Assembly: GCA_019671135.1 (NCBI GenBank)
Contig: JAHRHY010000017.1
Location: 1,288,181-1,352,180 of the forward strand
Source: Linnemannia hyalina
Taxonomy: Eukaryota > Mortierellomycota > Mortierellomycetes > Mortierellales > Mortierellaceae
Length of the DNA stretch: 64,000 bases
Direction: 5' to 3'
Part shown: positions 1 to 10,100 of the stretch, piece after piece
Layout: each line of letters opens with the position of its first letter
Position numbering within the stretch: the first letter of the stretch is position 1
Translations under genes and position numbers: made by a program
Notes under the pieces: generated by a model
What the model saw: only the letters and a program-made list of their open reading frames with translations
Database searches by the model: none
Told to the model about the DNA's origin: nothing

Positions 1-252
1 AAATGGGCCGGAATGGGTCGGAATGGTTGGCGTTGGGCTGGAGCCATGCGTGGCTGCTACAATCATGCGTAACTGGGACAATCGGTTTTTCTCCTTCAGC
101 AGGTCGTCGTTGTCGCTTATGTTACCTAAATGGGTCGGAATGGTAGGCCTCAGGCTGGAAGCATTCCCCCGGTACCAGTGCCTCCGCCGCCTGATCGATG
201 ACCCATCCTCACTCCCCTCACCCTCTCACTCAATCGTTGTCTGACTTGTAGT

Positions 253-396
253 TAGCCAATCTAATCGATTTATTTGAATTCCCTATGGTTTGCATTGGGT
301 TTGTGCGCATTCGAGTCGAAATTTTTAATCCGTTTCGAATGCGCACAAATCCTAAGCAAAACATAGGAAATTCGAATAAATTCGATTAGACGCTCT
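253..396. repeat. Foldback inverted repeat flanked by 9-bp direct repeats
   Basis: Positions 261-389 form one long imperfect palindrome. It opens CTAATCGATTTATTTGAATT and closes with the near-complement AATTCGAATAAATTCGATTAG (one base shorter here: ATTCGAATAAATTCGATTAG). The inner segments GTGCGCATTCGA and TCGAATGCGCAC pair exactly across the middle. The 9-mer ACTTGTAGT occurs at 244-252 and again at 397-405, as expected for a target-site duplication of a MITE. Nine bp would suit a Mutator-like element, but the extreme ends next to the duplication do not match each other well. No coding capacity. Confidence 0.6.
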
Positions 397-405
397 ACTT
401 GTAGT

Positions 406-1684
406 CTCGAACTATTGAACCACGTCAGCAATTGCAACGTAAGCATCCCCGTCTGAAATGGCATCAAAGCTTGCTTCGCAGTTGTTACCATTATAACTTA
501 GGAGTTGTGCTGTAAAGAGGCGGCAATCTGAGCAATTGTGGTCTGTTTACTCTAAAATACCGTTTGTTTTCCTTTATAGTAGGGACAGTAACAACTTGTC
601 GACCTTTGTTGGCCGTTCCCACGTCCACGATGCTTGGCACACCTACTGATGGAGGAGGAAGAGGAGGTAAAAGGGGGGAAAGAGGGAAAAGAAGAAGAGG
701 AGGAAGAAGAAGAGGAGGAAGAAGAGGAGGAATGAGGAGGAAGAGTAAGGGGTGATGGCATTGAGTTTGGCGGTGATAGTGGTGGTACATTTGGTGGAAA
801 GGAAGTGGAGAGTGGAGGAAGTAGAGGGAGCGCTAGCAGTAGAGCGACCTTGTTAAGTTGGTCGCCTTGGCCCGTCTGTATCCTGTAAAGGTCGCAGAAG
901 GAGAGACATCAGGGGTGGAAGTGGTAGTAAGAGTGACACGGTGAGAGCGAGTGGAAGGTATGCTGGCTACTGACAGATAAAAAAAAAAAAAAAAAAAAAA
1001 GAGAAAGGAAGGAAAGAAAATATGCTTGTCCGTGAAAGAGAAAGAAAAGTCATCGGCTCTACTCTCTCCATTCTCCATTTTCGCATCTTAACATGCTTAC
1101 TGCTTACCGGCAGATCTTCTTACCGGCGTGGCTCTCATTCCGCAGTCGCATTTTAACATGGTTACCGGCAGATCTGCTTACCGGTATGACTCTGATTGCA
1201 ACCCCCATCCATCTCTCATTTTAATTTAATTAACTTTAAACTAAAAAAAACGCACACAGCACACACAACACACACAACACACACAAACACTTACACACAC
1301 ACTACACATACACCATACACACCATACACACACCACAACACCACACACACCACAACACCGTGAGAAAGAGAAAGAGGGAACATCACATGATTTACGATAA
1401 GTCAGGTGATGGAGATAACGATTTTGTATTAGTAGATGAACGAACTTTTCTCTTTTTTGTTCTCATCCATCCATCCTCAACTAAACCATAGAGACCCCTT
1501 TTTCGTCACAAGCAGTTTGAATAAAACGAACTTTCGCAATCATCATCGTCATCGTTTCAAAGAAATGCAATTGCACTGAATCAGTGTATATAAAAACGAA
1601 ATTAGCTACATGCTTTTCATCCTACAGGCTGATCAGTACTTTGTGTTGCCTAAAACACTCTTCCAACTCCTATCAATTGTAGTC
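406..1684. other. Non-coding stretch with simple-sequence tracts
   Basis: I see no credible gene. It holds a purine-rich GAGGAAGAGGAGG tract (about 645-755), a poly-A run near 978-1000, and a CA-rich low-complexity tract at 1250-1362. The short ORFs over these tracts are composition artefacts. Confidence 0.6.
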
Positions 1685-3046
1685 CTACATCTGGCGTTTA
1701 GTGAGGATTTGTGCCGTTCCTGCTCTTGCACCTTTGTTTTTGTTATTCCAATTTCTGACATCCTCCCAGCCTACACCCGCCAAATTGCAACTAGACTTGC
1801 TCATGTTGATGCCGCTGTCGTCCTTGAGGTATGCTCGCACATATCTGTCAAAGCACATGTCCTTGTCGACTTTCCAGCGCCGCATAGTGTAGTCTCGCCA
1901 CATGTTGATTATCGCCATACTCCACTGTGGTTGGCCACCTTGCCGGAAGAATTCCATACGGATCGTCACATCGTGTAGCACTGTCGAGTCCTCGTACATG
2001 ATGAATCGCATCTCACCGTCCTCCTCTACTGTGCAGTGCACATTCTCAGCATAATCAGACGCGAGTGCATAGGCCGCACAGTTCGCCATTGGTACCGATG
2101 ACTCGCCCTCTGCAGCAAGTGCCGCCCATAGTTCATCCCAGAGCAGCGTCACCGTTGCCAACACCCTTGCTGCCCCCCATCCGCCTGCGTGGTTGCCCGT
2201 TTCACCGCCCAACTGAGCTGCCGCCTGGATCAGGACCGTATTAATATACCTTCCCAACGTATTACCATTCAAAGCACTCTTGCACGCCATAACAACATGA
2301 GAGCAATGGTCACCGGTGATCCCATCGGCTAGACTCCCTGTCCGTGCTAGTAATGTTATGGCCACCATATGCGCTGCACCACATGGCAGCTCCCCCTCGT
2401 ATGTCGTTTCCAATTTGCCTAGCCTCCATCGATCATCCGCTCCACGTCTCCTTGCCCAGATCCACCATGGGTCGAGCTGCATCTTGGTGCATGGCGTACA
2501 GATACGCATCGCTAAAAACTGGTACCATGGTCCGTGCACAGCAACTGCAGGCATGATTTGACGCAGCTTTGGGTGACTTCTGGAGCTCATAGTTGTACTA
2601 GTCGTCCTCGGCACTTCAGCTATCGTTCTGATCATACCCAGTATGTTATGCGGATGCTCCTCCAACACCCGGCCCATCACACCGCCTACGGTACACATCG
2701 CGTCCAAGCCAAGGCGTACCGAATCCTTCGTACCATTGACCGCATGAGCGACTGCGACTAGCAAATCCGCGCACGAACTAGCATCCATAAACAAACTCTT
2801 GGGCTCATCCTCCGTCGTGAGCTCATGCTCCATCGTGAGCTCATGCATCAATGCTCGATATCTCGCATGATTTCTTGACCGACAAGCGCCACCATCCAAA
2901 CATTCACAGTTTTCCGCCAACAGATGGAGCTCCTGCTGCAAGTTACCTGGCATGTGATCGTCATCTAGGCGCTGAAACTCTGCCCGCTCAAAATGATCGT
3001 TGGCTTCGTACATTGCGCCAGGCATTGCTGGTATACGACTGGTCAT
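1685..3046 (-). CDS. Orphan 453-aa hypothetical protein (single exon)
   Basis: This is the longest open frame in the first 25 kb: 453 codons from ATG to stop with no intron needed. The composition is that of a real soluble protein, with no signal peptide or obvious membrane segment. The N-terminal region (residues about 45-60) has a small cysteine cluster (CECLDGGAC). The middle is Ala/Gly-rich and helical (for example GGWGAARVLATVTLLWDEL). The C-terminus is Trp- and charge-rich and ends in a basic Asn/Lys stretch. I do not recognise a family and propose no function. Its single-exon structure contrasts with the intron-rich P450 nearby and would fit a lineage-specific gene or a domesticated element ORF. 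A downstream solo-LTR-like block and the splice-site-like array separate it from the P450 gene. Confidence 0.55.
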   Translation of the reverse strand: MTSRIPAMPGAMYEANDHFERAEFQRLDDDHMPGNLQQELHLLAENCECLDGGACRSRNHARYRALMHELTMEHELTTEDEPKSLFMDASSCADLLVAVAHAVNGTKDSVRLGLDAMCTVGGVMGRVLEEHPHNILGMIRTIAEVPRTTSTTMSSRSHPKLRQIMPAVAVHGPWYQFLAMRICTPCTKMQLDPWWIWARRRGADDRWRLGKLETTYEGELPCGAAHMVAITLLARTGSLADGITGDHCSHVVMACKSALNGNTLGRYINTVLIQAAAQLGGETGNHAGGWGAARVLATVTLLWDELWAALAAEGESSVPMANCAAYALASDYAENVHCTVEEDGEMRFIMYEDSTVLHDVTIRMEFFRQGGQPQWSMAIINMWRDYTMRRWKVDKDMCFDRYVRAYLKDDSGINMSKSSCNLAGVGWEDVRNWNNKNKGARAGTAQILTKRQM

Positions 3047-3528
3047 TGAGAATGGTGGGTTTTTCGTCTTGACCGAGTTGTTATTAGTGGCTGCTGCGTT
3101 ACTAAGTCGTGAAAGAATAGCTAAGGGCAGAAAAAGATGTTAGTCCTTTTGAAGGGCTAATATATCTTTATATCGGCGTGAGAGTAAGTGCTTTATGGAC
3201 AACCCCTGTAATAATTAGCTGAAGTCCAGCCATATAGCCTTACCAGAGTGAGCTCAAGAAATGCAGATATGCTTGGGGGTTGTGCAAATCTTTTTGTGAG
3301 CGTTCCTGAAGGTGTTACTGAGAGTGTTCTTGGTAAGGGACTGTGGCGCTCTTATGAGAGTTCGTATGAGGGAGATCGTTCGTGCGGCAGCTCTTGTGAC
3401 GGTCCTTGCGATGGCTCTTGCAGTGTCTTAAGGTAGGATCGGTGCAGGACGCTGAGTAGATGCAACGTCCTTATACAGCTGAAGGTCAATGGTACACTGA
3501 AAAAGAGGGAAGCTGGCAAGACCCAGGG
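3047..3528. other. Intergenic stretch, nothing recognised
   Basis: This is the upstream side of the 453-aa ORF (which reads on the minus strand). No gene, RNA or clear repeat could be supported. Short Cys-rich frames near 3350-3430 arise from a local repeat of TCTTGTGACGG-like words. Confidence 0.4.
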
Positions 3529-3854
3529 TGTAATAGCAACAGATAAGACAAGGATACAAGTGGAAAGACAAGGATATAAGATGAAAAGGCAAAGGAAGAG
3601 ACAAGGGAAACAAGAGGATCGAGTGAAAAGGGCAAGAAATGGTGCTGTTTTTTTGTATTGAAAGAAGGGAGTATTTATAGGCGCAAGTTTACTATAGAGG
3701 AGGATGCAGTCGAGGAAAGTGTAGTAAAAGCGCGGATAGTATTGAAGCAAAGTAAGCAGGCAGAATAGCGAGATGACTCTATATATTGTGTATTCGCAAA
3801 GATGTGATGCAGACAGGAAAAAAATAAATAAAGGGATGTTGTACTGGTGTTACA
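3529..3854 (-). mobile_element. Solo-LTR-like block
   Basis: Read on the minus strand it begins TGTAACACCAG, contains a TATAAATA box (about + 3670-3680), then a pyrimidine-rich CTTGTCTCTT tract, and ends CTATTACA. The same order (TGTAACA start, TATAAATA, CTTGTCTCTT-rich tail, TATTACA end) is seen in the solo LTR at 56904-57696 and, for its end, in the LTR that cuts RecQ at 48153. I find no matching 5-bp target duplication here (CAGGG versus TTTAC), so it may be truncated or recombined. No internal coding region is present. Confidence 0.5.
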
Positions 3855-4187
3855 TTTACAACATGCATCTAAAGTAAGTGATCTATGCATCACACCTACA
3901 GAAGGTCATCATACTTTCAGTTTCGAAGGTTGCCATGCCTTGCCATTTTTGTGTGCTATACTCATATAATCAGTTTTTTTTCGGCGCCCTACGCGTATGT
4001 AAAAATAGATATCGTTTTAATAATGTTCATTATTTCTGATGTCTTTAACATTGGAAACATCTCAGACATTGAAATCAAGAGAGCACAGTGTTTGAACAAA
4101 CTTCATCGATACAATAAAAACACATCAAAATCATCACTTTTCCGAGTGCAGTCAGATCGTCGCAGCATCACTTCCTTTTCCAGCATT

Positions 4188-4615
4188 CTTTGATCGTTTC
4201 CCAGCATCCCTTGATCGTTTCCCAGCATCCCTTGATCTTTTTCCAGTATCCCTTGATCGTTTTCCAGAATCCCTTTCTTTTGCAGCATCCCTTTCTTTTT
4301 ACAGCATCCCTTTATTTTTGCAGCATCCCTTTCTTTTTGCAGCATTCCTTTCTTTTCGCAGCATCCCTTTATTTTTGCAGCATCCCTTTATTTTTGCAGA
4401 TCCTTTAATCTTCCTCCAGATTTCATTGATCTTTTTTTATCATCTTTTTACACAGCATCCCTTTCTTTTTGCAGATCCTTTGATCTTTTTCCAGAATCCC
4501 TTGATCTTTTTTTAGCATTTTTTTACACAGCATCCCTTTCTTTTTCCAGCGTCCCTTTCTTTTTCCAGCATCCCTTTCTATTTCCTGCATCCTTTTCTTT
4601 TTCCAACATCCTTGA
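4188..4615 (+). repeat. Degenerate pyrimidine-rich tandem array with splice-acceptor-like units
   Basis: About 20 imperfect units of roughly 19-22 bp are related to CATCCCTTTCTTTTTGCAG. Early units have the variant TTGATCGTTTCCCAGCATCCC. Almost every unit ends in a pyrimidine run followed by CAG, which is the consensus of a 3' splice site. The array is strongly strand-asymmetric (pyrimidines on the plus strand). It ends about 370 bp upstream of the P450 start codon. The flanks at 3855-4187 and 4616-4981 contain no other gene. Confidence 0.7.
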
Positions 4616-4981
4616 TTTTGCTCTTTTCAGGGTGCCTTCTTTCTCACATCCTCAATCTTTTCGGCGGCATTCCTCCACGCCCTTGATTTTTTTTGGCATC
4701 CCTCCCTCTCCCTGTTTTTTTATGCGTGACCATTCTTACTTTTTCGGCACTGCTTACTCCCTATATCAAGATCCCGCCACATCCCAAATTAACACACTTT
4801 CAACTCTCAATAAACAGTGACCAGTTCCCACACGTTTATCATTCCTTTTTTTTATTCCTTTCTCATCTTCGCCTACTCTCGTCTCTCCTTTACAGCCTAC
4901 ACACTCTACTCTACGTCTTACCCTACCCGTAGCCAACCCTTCTTCCTTCACCCCACTATCACTACCACTAAACAACACAAC

Positions 4982-7265
4982 ATGGCTCTCACGGAACTGG
5001 CCAAATACGCACTCGAGCATGCAACACGCACAAACAACATCAAACTCCTCCTAGCCATATCGGCCATCTTCCTCTACAAGTACCGTTCTCATGCTGTCGG
5101 TACCCGTCACCGCCCAGACCTTAAGGCCCCTAAAGGTGCAGTCCCCTTTCTCGGCCATATGCCCCTCCTCGCCAGCATCCATGGCACCAAGCTGTACGAT
5201 TTCTTTGAGAAGAACTATCGTGAGTTGGGACCTGTCTGGTCGATTTCGTTGCCCTTTATTGGACGTATGGTCCAGGGTGACTCTCCCGAGTTGCTCGAAC
5301 ATGTCTTGAAGCACAACTTTTGGGCGTATGAGAAGGGTCCTATCCTGAAGGGTGTACTCTTTGACCTCTTTGGCAAAGGTGAGTTCTTCTGCTGCTGTTG
5401 CCATTCTTATTTACGTTTAGATTTCAGTTGCAATTCACACGCTCTCTTTTTCCTTTAATCATATTTTGTTTCTTCTTGTGCACTATCTAATCCCTTCCCT
5501 TCTATTTCTTTCTCTGTCACCCAAAATTAGGTATCATCACCTCGGACGGACCCCAATGGAAGTTCCAGCGCAAGATGGCCTCCCACATCTTTAACGTCAA
5601 AGCCTTCCGTGAGTACACCAGCGATGTCTTCAACAAAGAGGCGGAGAAGGTGTTGGCTTACCTCGGCAAAGCTGCTGATGCGGGTACCCAAATTGATTTC
5701 CATGCCCTTATGCTCCACTTTACCCTTGACAGCTTTGGGACGTAAGTTTCAGTTTTTTGTTGTATTTGTTGCCTTTGTTGTGTTTATTGTGCGCACGCAC
5801 CTCTCTCTCCTCGCCTGGCTCTTTAGGCGATAATTAAAAATTGCCCAACATGCCAAAAGAATGTGCGCAAATATTCTTTACTCACATGTTACTTGTCTTC
5901 TCCTTTTGCAGCGTTTCGTTCGGAGAAAGCTTCGGATGCTTGGATAATATCGAGTCCGAGGTCGATTTCGCAGTCGCCTTTGATGAGTTGACCTCTATTT
6001 GTTCTGACCGTCTGATGGATCCTGCCTGGAGGATCCGTGAGGCCTTGACGAAAGTCGGCAAGAAAACTGTCCACGACCGCAACGTGGTTCGTGGGCATGC
6101 ATTCAAGATTATCGAAAAACGTCGTGCAGAGGTATACTACAAGCCTAAGAAGGATCTGTTGCAGTTGTTTATGGAGACCAAGGATGAGGAGGGGAATGAG
6201 TTGACAGATGAGCACCTTGTCGATGTCATCTTGAACTTTACTGTAAGTGGGTGCGCAGTGTGAAAGAGATGAATGGAAAGAACTGTATTGATGGCCTTAT
6301 CTGAAACACTTTGCGCTAATGGTCTTCTCGGTATCAGTAACTACCATGCCTCTAACCACTTTTCGTTTTCCTTTCAACTTCTTCGTTGTTATCAGATTGC
6401 AGGACGCGACACGACGGCACAGACCCTCTCCTGGATGTTCTACCTTTTGAACCGAGATGGTACCGACCCCTCCATCAAACAGACTTTGGTCCGAGAGGTC
6501 GATGATGTCCTTGAGGGTGAACTGCCATCGTATGAGTCCTACAAACGGCATAAGTTTGCCGAGGCATGGTATGAAACGACAAGACCCGATGCACTCCTGT
6601 GGTGATGGATTTTCTTTCAATTGAACACATTGCTAACTTTTTTTGCCTCTTCTTTTCTCTATTCTTGTTCCTCTCCCCTTTCTTTAACTGCACCAACAGC
6701 GTCAACGAAGGTAAATAATTGAACCTATACGCTTAGACATGGCCCTCTCATTTTCAGATACTACGAGATCTCCTTTACCAACTCTTGTCGTCCCTCATTT
6801 ATCTTTCTCCACGCCTTGCCTTTTGCTGCGCTCACCACAAAAACAGCTCTCCGAATCTTCCCCGTCGTCCCTCGTAACCTCAAACTCTGCGTCCAAGACG
6901 ACGTGCTCCCCGACGGAACCAAGATTTACGCCGGAGAATGGTTCACCTGGTCCTCCTACGTTATGGGCCGCTCCGAAAAGATCTGGGGTCCAGACGTGCT
7001 CGAATACAAACCCTCTCGTTGGTTGCAAGGCGAAAAGTTCTCGCAGGGAAAATTCAGTTCTTTCCATGCGGGTCCTCGTGTCTGTCTGGGTATGAACTTT
7101 GCGATGCTGGAAGCCCTCACTGTGATAGGACTTATGCTGCAAAAGTTTGACTTGACGCTTGTGGATAGTGCAAAGTTGCCACCTTATGGTGTGTCAGTGA
7201 CGCTCCCCATGCTGGAGGGTTTGCCGATGAAGGTGACGCATCGTCGTGCTGCTGTAGGTCTTTGA
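4982..7265 (+). CDS. Cytochrome P450 monooxygenase, microsomal (CYP52/86/704-like)
   Basis: Six exons fit GT-AG splicing: 4982-5378, 5531-5741, 5912-6242, 6396-6568, 6700-6710 and 6847-7265, giving 513 aa, a normal P450 length. An N-terminal anchor (about residues 20-33, IKLLLAISAIFLYKY) is followed by a proline-rich hinge. The I-helix motif AGRDTT (315-320) supports oxygen activation. The K-helix ExxR is E374-R377. The heme loop FHAGPRVCLG supplies the Cys thiolate at C454. Exon 5 is an 11-nt microexon that carries the Glu of ExxR. The heme-loop style resembles fatty-acid or alkane hydroxylases, so hydroxylation of a lipid chain at the ER is a reasonable but unproven role. No P450 reductase or pathway partner is adjacent. 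The start is chosen because it sits just before the anchor in a good context (cacaacATGG). Confidence 0.93.
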
Positions 7266-7809
7266 ATAGGGATGACGAGTTAAGAGAACTATACAGTTGA
7301 AACTCCCCTATAGGACAATCCTCTATAGGATATTCCTATCCTATAGCATAATTTTTTTTTAAAAAAAGGTTCCATGCTCGCTCATAGGATATCCTATCGT
7401 TTTCTCCTATGGTGGTGATATGACTGGGAATCGCGTGTTTTCCCCAACATAGAGCCTCTTTTTGAACGCGTTAATTTGCGGTTTGTCCCTCTTTGCCAAG
7501 GAGGATGTCCACATCCTCCCAAGAGGGCATTTAACTCCCTCTTTCAAGAGGTTCACACAAACAAACAAAGATTTTGTACCTCTTTCACAGCCTTTATATG
7601 GCACTGTTGGTGATACAGCTCTACAAGCCAAAGATCAAATTGACAATTAGTGTGCAATTTGTTCCAATTTATGCACACTAGGGCATTGCCATTTGAATTG
7701 TTCTCTTCATTTTTTATGCATTGTTTTATCTGTTTATTATTAGAGGTGTACTATACGAAGTAAACAAAGAATGGTTTGTGGTAATTTTGTTTGAATGAGT
7801 TGGTGTTGG
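7266..7809. other. Intergenic stretch with two hairpins
   Basis: The first is an AT-rich palindrome near 7320-7345 (CTATAGGATA, 4-nt loop, TATCCTATAG) lying after TACAGTTGAAACTCC, which resembles a pogo/Tigger terminus next to a TA. The second is a strong hairpin at 7487-7527: CCCTCTT and AAGAGGG outside, GGAGGATGT and ACATCCTCC inside with a 2-nt loop. The inner stem recurs at 43650-43671. No gene seen. Confidence 0.5.
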
Positions 7810-8240
7810 TTAAAGTGCTGCTTTGAAAACTATGTTTCTGGTGTAATGTTCTTTGGTTGTTGTAAAGGGTGTTGTTGGCGTGTTTGAAGGTCGAAGCATT
7901 GTGGGAGCGTTAAGGATAAGGACCTTTAAGTTGTTAGGGTTTGAACATCTTGATAGTGCAATATAAAGTTGCCCATGTGAAAACACAGGTTGTTGTAGAT
8001 AGACACCTGTTGTTGTTAGCGTTTGTCCTTGCGCCTTGTTGATGGTAAGTGCAAAAGTAGGTCGGATTGGAAATTGCAAGCGCGTGAATTTAATTGGTGT
8101 GGAGCCGTCGTCTTTTGAGGAGAGTGGAATTCGTGGGATGAGAACGATGTTGCTAGTGAATGATCCTGCAATGATCTGTGCTTCTATAATGTATTCGCCG
8201 AGTTTTGTTACTTGTAGTCTGTGTTTTTTCTCGTGTTGGC
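7810..8240 (-). pseudogene. PIF1-type / Helitron helicase C-terminal remnant
   Basis: The minus-strand frame gives the end of a superfamily-1B helicase. A segment RLQVTKLGEYIIEAQIIAG is followed by FALTINKAQGQTL (helicase motif V region) and SHGQLYIALSRCSNP (motif VI region), then a short tail and a stop. In PIF1 and in Helitron Rep-Hel proteins these motifs close the ATPase core. An in-frame stop lies just upstream (near 8265), and the Walker A part and any Rep domain are absent, so this is a 5'-truncated relic. It ends about 170 bp before the left boundary of the giant palindrome. Whether it was a cellular PIF1 or a Helitron cannot be decided from the C-terminus alone. Confidence 0.75.
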
Positions 8241-8707
8241 TGAAGGATCACTTCTTCTGGTATCTCGATGTTATCGAGGTGGATCCCCTCGCTGTAGGTT
8301 CGCTCAGTGCTATCTCTTACTATGAGCAATTAGTTTATGTACGCTTGGTGCTTTGTGTTGCTCCAATCCGCATGTTTTTTGTTTGTTTAAATACTGTAAT
8401 AAACATACTGTATGCTGGGATTTTGGGCCTGCATACTCTCCAATGTGGTCATTTAAGATAACGTAATTAGGATGCTTTTCAATATAGGTTTATATGGTAA
8501 GAAATATGGTGGAAGAAAGCTGTATACACCACGACTTGAAATCACATATGTTCATAGAATGGTGGATGTGAAGTGTGAGACGAACAAAGTCTGTTTTTGG
8601 AAGATGAAAATACTGGAAACAAAGGAGCACTTGATTTTAAAGCTTCGAGTGCTGCAGTCACGGTTCAGGACGAATGGCGGCCATGAATGAAACATCGTGA
8701 AGATGGG

Positions 8708-9076
8708 CTAGGGTCGGCTTACTTTCTCGCAGCTCATTGTCTCCCCGTCCTTCACTGAAACGCCACCTAGAAATCCAACACAAACTTTGTACTTGCACGT
8801 ATCAATGCTGTCTTTCGGCATGATTCTGTTGCACGTGCCTTTGCACAACTGGCAGACTCGTCGTCCAATAGGATAGCGTATACCAGCAACGTCAAGCGCT
8901 TTCAGAATAACGGCGGTGGTCAAGACAGCAGTTGTGTGGGCCTCGGACTCGCCTAGGGTATCATTGAAGGCCGAAGTATACTTGTACAGATCTGCTGCGA
9001 GCGCCTTCGCATAGAAACTGCTGCTATCATGAAAGGAAGGCTCGATCTCATCGTCGACCGCTTCAACATCTACCAT
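8708..9076 (-). CDS. Small hypothetical cysteine-containing protein (left arm)
   Basis: A 122-codon ORF. The N-terminal half is acidic and helical; the C-terminal third has a cysteine cluster CQLCKGTC, then C-x3-VC and one more Cys (residues about 76-116), which could form disulfides or bind metal. There is no signal peptide at the chosen ATG; the frame is open further upstream, so the true start or an upstream exon may differ. I recognise no family. It lies 150 bp from the secreted protein gene at 9228-9671 on the same strand. An identical copy is at 24384-24752. Confidence 0.4.
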   Translation of the reverse strand: MVDVEAVDDEIEPSFHDSSSFYAKALAADLYKYTSAFNDTLGESEAHTTAVLTTAVILKALDVAGIRYPIGRRVCQLCKGTCNRIMPKDSIDTCKYKVCVGFLGGVSVKDGETMSCEKVSRP

Positions 9077-9227
9077 AGGCTTTCTGTCGCTGCAAAGTGC
9101 ACGGCCATGTGATTGGCCAGCGGCTCGCCTTATATGAAATTGTCAGAGTAAAATGCAGGCGTTAGAAATTTGATCGATTGCAACACTGTATACACATCAA
9201 TCTTGCCCACATTTCATCCAAGTTTGA

Positions 9228-9671
9228 TTACCATGTTTCACGCCATTCGTCACTACGAAACACAACGTCTGGAATTTGTAGTCCGTGAGGGATGAAGGAA
9301 AATGAAGGCTTGTACATACAAGAGTAAACTCCCATTGCGTCCGATCTCAGCCTTCCGCAAGCCCACTTTCCGGCCGCCTCCGAATAGTACCGCTTGCCGA
9401 AATCTCCACACATCGTGTCCGACTCCCGAATTCCATCGCGGCTCTCTAATTGGCAGAGGGCGTTAGCGCCAACAAGCCTGGCCTTGAAGTCGACATCAGG
9501 CAGGAAGCCTAGCTGTTCTGTAGCAAGGCCTCCAAGGATACCGTTCAGCAAGTTGCCAACTCCGTCGACAGTGCCTGCTATGGTTCCAAGAAGCTTGCCG
9601 AAGTTGAATGCTTCAGCGTTAAAGGTCAGGCACAGACAGGCCAGCAGAGTCAAAATCGCTCCGGACTTCAT
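9228..9671 (-). CDS. Small secreted cysteine-rich protein A (left arm)
   Basis: 147 codons. The start is placed at the ATG of MKSGAILTLLACLCLTFNAEA, a classic signal peptide with likely cleavage after AEA; the frame is open further upstream but only the signal start makes sense. A Gly/Leu-rich segment follows (GKLLGTIAGTVDGVGNLLNG). Next comes the pattern LCQ ... MCGDFGKRYY ... KWAC ... VYSCMYKPS, which is shared with protein B at 11202-11525. The C-terminus beyond KPS may be read-through of a short intron. Function is unknown; secretion and cysteines suggest an extracellular or effector role (inference). A TATAAAAA box lies about 230 bp upstream, and beyond it is the 74-bp minisatellite shared with divergent gene B. 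Confidence 0.65.
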   Translation of the reverse strand: MKSGAILTLLACLCLTFNAEAFNFGKLLGTIAGTVDGVGNLLNGILGGLATEQLGFLPDVDFKARLVGANALCQLESRDGIRESDTMCGDFGKRYYSEAAGKWACGRLRSDAMGVYSCMYKPSFSFIPHGLQIPDVVFRSDEWRETW

Positions 9672-10100
9672 TTTACGTAGGATGCTTAAGGAGTGGGATA
9701 GATATACAGTAATACGATGTGAGCTTTCTGAAAGGAGAATCTCGTACAGGACACACCGCAAAAACATTAAAAAAATCGGTCTTACATAGAGGAAAAGTTG
9801 GTGAAGTCTTGTAGTCGAAGTGTTTTTGTTGCAAAAGGATGATGGCCAGAGAATCAAGGTTGAATGATGAAATGGAAAGCCAATTCCGTTTCCGTTTTTA
9901 TACGTGATGAGTACTGCAGCCGATATGTACTGAGTATGTGCTACTGGTGCACATAATTTCACCAGATCCATACTTGCAGCATGCGTTTCTGACCATTGTC
10001 CGTTCGTAAGCGCTTTTTTCACTTGTCCTCTGTTATCTCTTCGTCCTTGCAGATCAGATGGCATAAATGGACGTGGGGAAGCATGGGCGCAAAGATGGAG

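Noticed and set aside
564..790. Arg/Gly-rich and Pro/Leu-rich ORFs on both strands
   Set aside because: Products of the GAGGAAGAGGAGG purine tract; no independent coding signal.
7294..8411. Possible pogo/Tigger MITE from TACAGTTGAAACTCC to ACTGTA at the palindrome edge
   Set aside because: The right end does not match the left beyond ACTGTA, so no TIR pair can be shown.
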